Shown piece after piece: positions 63,286 to 64,000 of a stretch of DNA of 64,000 nucleotides. The notes beneath the pieces are model-generated. The model did no database searches. It saw nothing but the letters and a program-made list of their open reading frames with translations, and was not told where the DNA came from. The DNA is from Octadecabacter arcticus 238 (GTDB lineage Bacteria; Pseudomonadota; Alphaproteobacteria; Rhodobacterales; Rhodobacteraceae): positions 4,463,501 to 4,527,500 of the forward strand of contig NC_020908.1 in NCBI RefSeq assembly GCF_000155735.2, given 5' to 3'. Made by a program: the position numbers and the translations under genes. How positions within the stretch are numbered: position 1 is the stretch's first letter; every line of letters begins with the position of its first letter.

Positions 63286-64000
63286 GAGTTATGGTGGAAT
63301 TTGGGTGATGGCGTGATTTGAAAGGCGGCGTATTGTGGCAGGTGTCAAAGCCGGCCAGAACCTCACAAGGAGCAATACGCCTATGAAGAACGATACACAG
63401 ATCCTGCCGTTCCACCAATCGGAAACGATCGTAGATCCGTTGACAGAGCTTGCACGGGAGGGTGCCCGCCGGATGTTGGCGGAAGCGCTGAAAGCCGAAG
63501 CTGATGCATTTGTCGCCAGCTTTGCAGATGAACAGCTGGAGGATGGCCGCCAGCGGATTGTGCGGCATGGATTTGGCCCTGAACGGCAGATCCAGACCGG
63601 CATTGGTTCTCTGGATGTCCAGCGGCCCAAGGTGCGCGACCGGCTGGCAACACCTGATCCGTCCAAAAAAATCCGCTTTACATCGAACATACTGCCGAAA
63701 TGGGCGCGCCGCTCGGTAAGCTTAGATGCCTTGTTGCCGGTGCTTTATCTGAAAGGCATTTCAACGGGTGATTTTCAAGAAGCGCTGTCAGCCATTATGG
63801 GCACCGACGCGCCGAACCTTTCGCCAAGCGTCATTTCGCGACTGACGGCTGGATGGCAGGCACAATATGACACCTGGACCCGGCGTGATCTCTCTGCTCG
63901 TCACTATGTCTACATCTGGGCCGATGGCGTCTATCTTCAGGCCCGGATGGAAGAAAATGCCGAATGCATGCTGGTGATCATCGGTGCAACACCGGAGGGC
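63286..64000 (+). mobile_element. IS256-family insertion sequence, left part (runs off window end)
   Basis: The left end GAGTTATGGTGGAATTTGGG joins IS5 sequence directly. The transposase gene starts about 100 bases inside the element. The right end is outside the window. Confidence 0.85.
63383..64000 (+). CDS. IS256-family transposase, N-terminal 206 residues
   Basis: From ATG 63383, behind AAGGAG, the frame reads LTELAREGARRMLAEALKAE, HGFGPERQIQTGIGSLDVQR, VLYLKGISTGDFQEALSAIM and the first catalytic block YVYIWADGVYLQARM with its aspartate. It continues past base 64000. These are the diagnostic IS256/MULE-type segments. No interruption is seen in the visible part. Confidence 0.92.
   Translation, partial: MKNDTQILPFHQSETIVDPLTELAREGARRMLAEALKAEADAFVASFADEQLEDGRQRIVRHGFGPERQIQTGIGSLDVQRPKVRDRLATPDPSKKIRFTSNILPKWARRSVSLDALLPVLYLKGISTGDFQEALSAIMGTDAPNLSPSVISRLTAGWQAQYDTWTRRDLSARHYVYIWADGVYLQARMEENAECMLVIIGATPEG

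Overview
The window looks like accessory DNA, plasmid or genomic island, from a marine alphaproteobacterium of the Roseobacter group (Rhodobacteraceae). This is inferred from gene content: an erythritol-type polyol locus with an EryD-like SorC regulator, TRAP transporters, a lone scpB, and a zur-znuCB/znuA arrangement. It is unusually dense in insertion sequences (IS5, IS6, IS21, IS30, IS66, IS91, IS256, IS3 and IS1380 types) and in freshly broken genes, as described for IS-rich roseobacters such as Octadecabacter. The genus is a guess. No replication, partition or tRNA gene was found.

Layout. 1-610: end of a MarR-type regulator and a small cupin. 668-2363: a mosaic of IS fragments. 2481-19643: a large polyol catabolic locus. 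It has a ribose-type ABC importer (minus strand), then eryA-eryB-eryC-eryD, a convergent class II aldolase and class I sugar bisphosphatase, a DeoR regulator with a TPI-like and an RpiB-like isomerase, and a second polyol-kinase/GlpD-type dehydrogenase pair. 19671-25870: a gene graveyard between ISs, holding remnants of an aldo/keto reductase, an OtnC-like aldolase, a third GlpD-like dehydrogenase, a transaldolase and a LysR regulator. Inside it an intact lumazine synthase sits under an FMN riboswitch. 25880-32580: a TRAP transporter whose binding-protein gene has lost its 5' end, a sugar-phosphate isomerase, a DhaK-DhaL kinase, and an LtnD-like dehydrogenase killed by one stop codon.

32853-38205: IS5 copies flank a Fic protein gene with 24-bp phased repeats in front of it, and scpB. 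38391-45237: an IS66 copy, then a zinc regulon (CobW chaperone, znuA, zur, znuC, znuB) with a near-perfect Zur-type palindrome. 45878-47962: an IS91 transposase plus tyrosine recombinase. 48413-54119: an IHF-beta paralogue, a DUF6880-like protein, and an ECF42-type sigma factor whose partner DGPF (YCII) gene is split at its fifth codon by a second IS66. 54120-61137: IS1380, an IS3 fragment, a 2OG-Fe(II) oxygenase, an acyltransferase, UmuC and HsdR tails, and a four-gene operon of unknown function with a WGR-domain protein. 61138-62807: a MerR/CDF metal efflux pair and a truncated methyltransferase-like gene. 62807-64000: IS5 and IS256 fragments.

How it works together. The first locus should import a polyol such as erythritol, phosphorylate it (EryA), oxidise it (EryB) and isomerise it through EryH, EryC and EryI to D-erythrose-4-phosphate. 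The adjacent aldolase and bisphosphatase could join that product to DHAP, giving sedoheptulose bisphosphate and then sedoheptulose-7-phosphate. The TRAP/isomerase/kinase set would feed free tetruloses or dihydroxyacetone into the same pool. Both parts have been eroded by IS activity, and many lesions are single in-frame stop codons.
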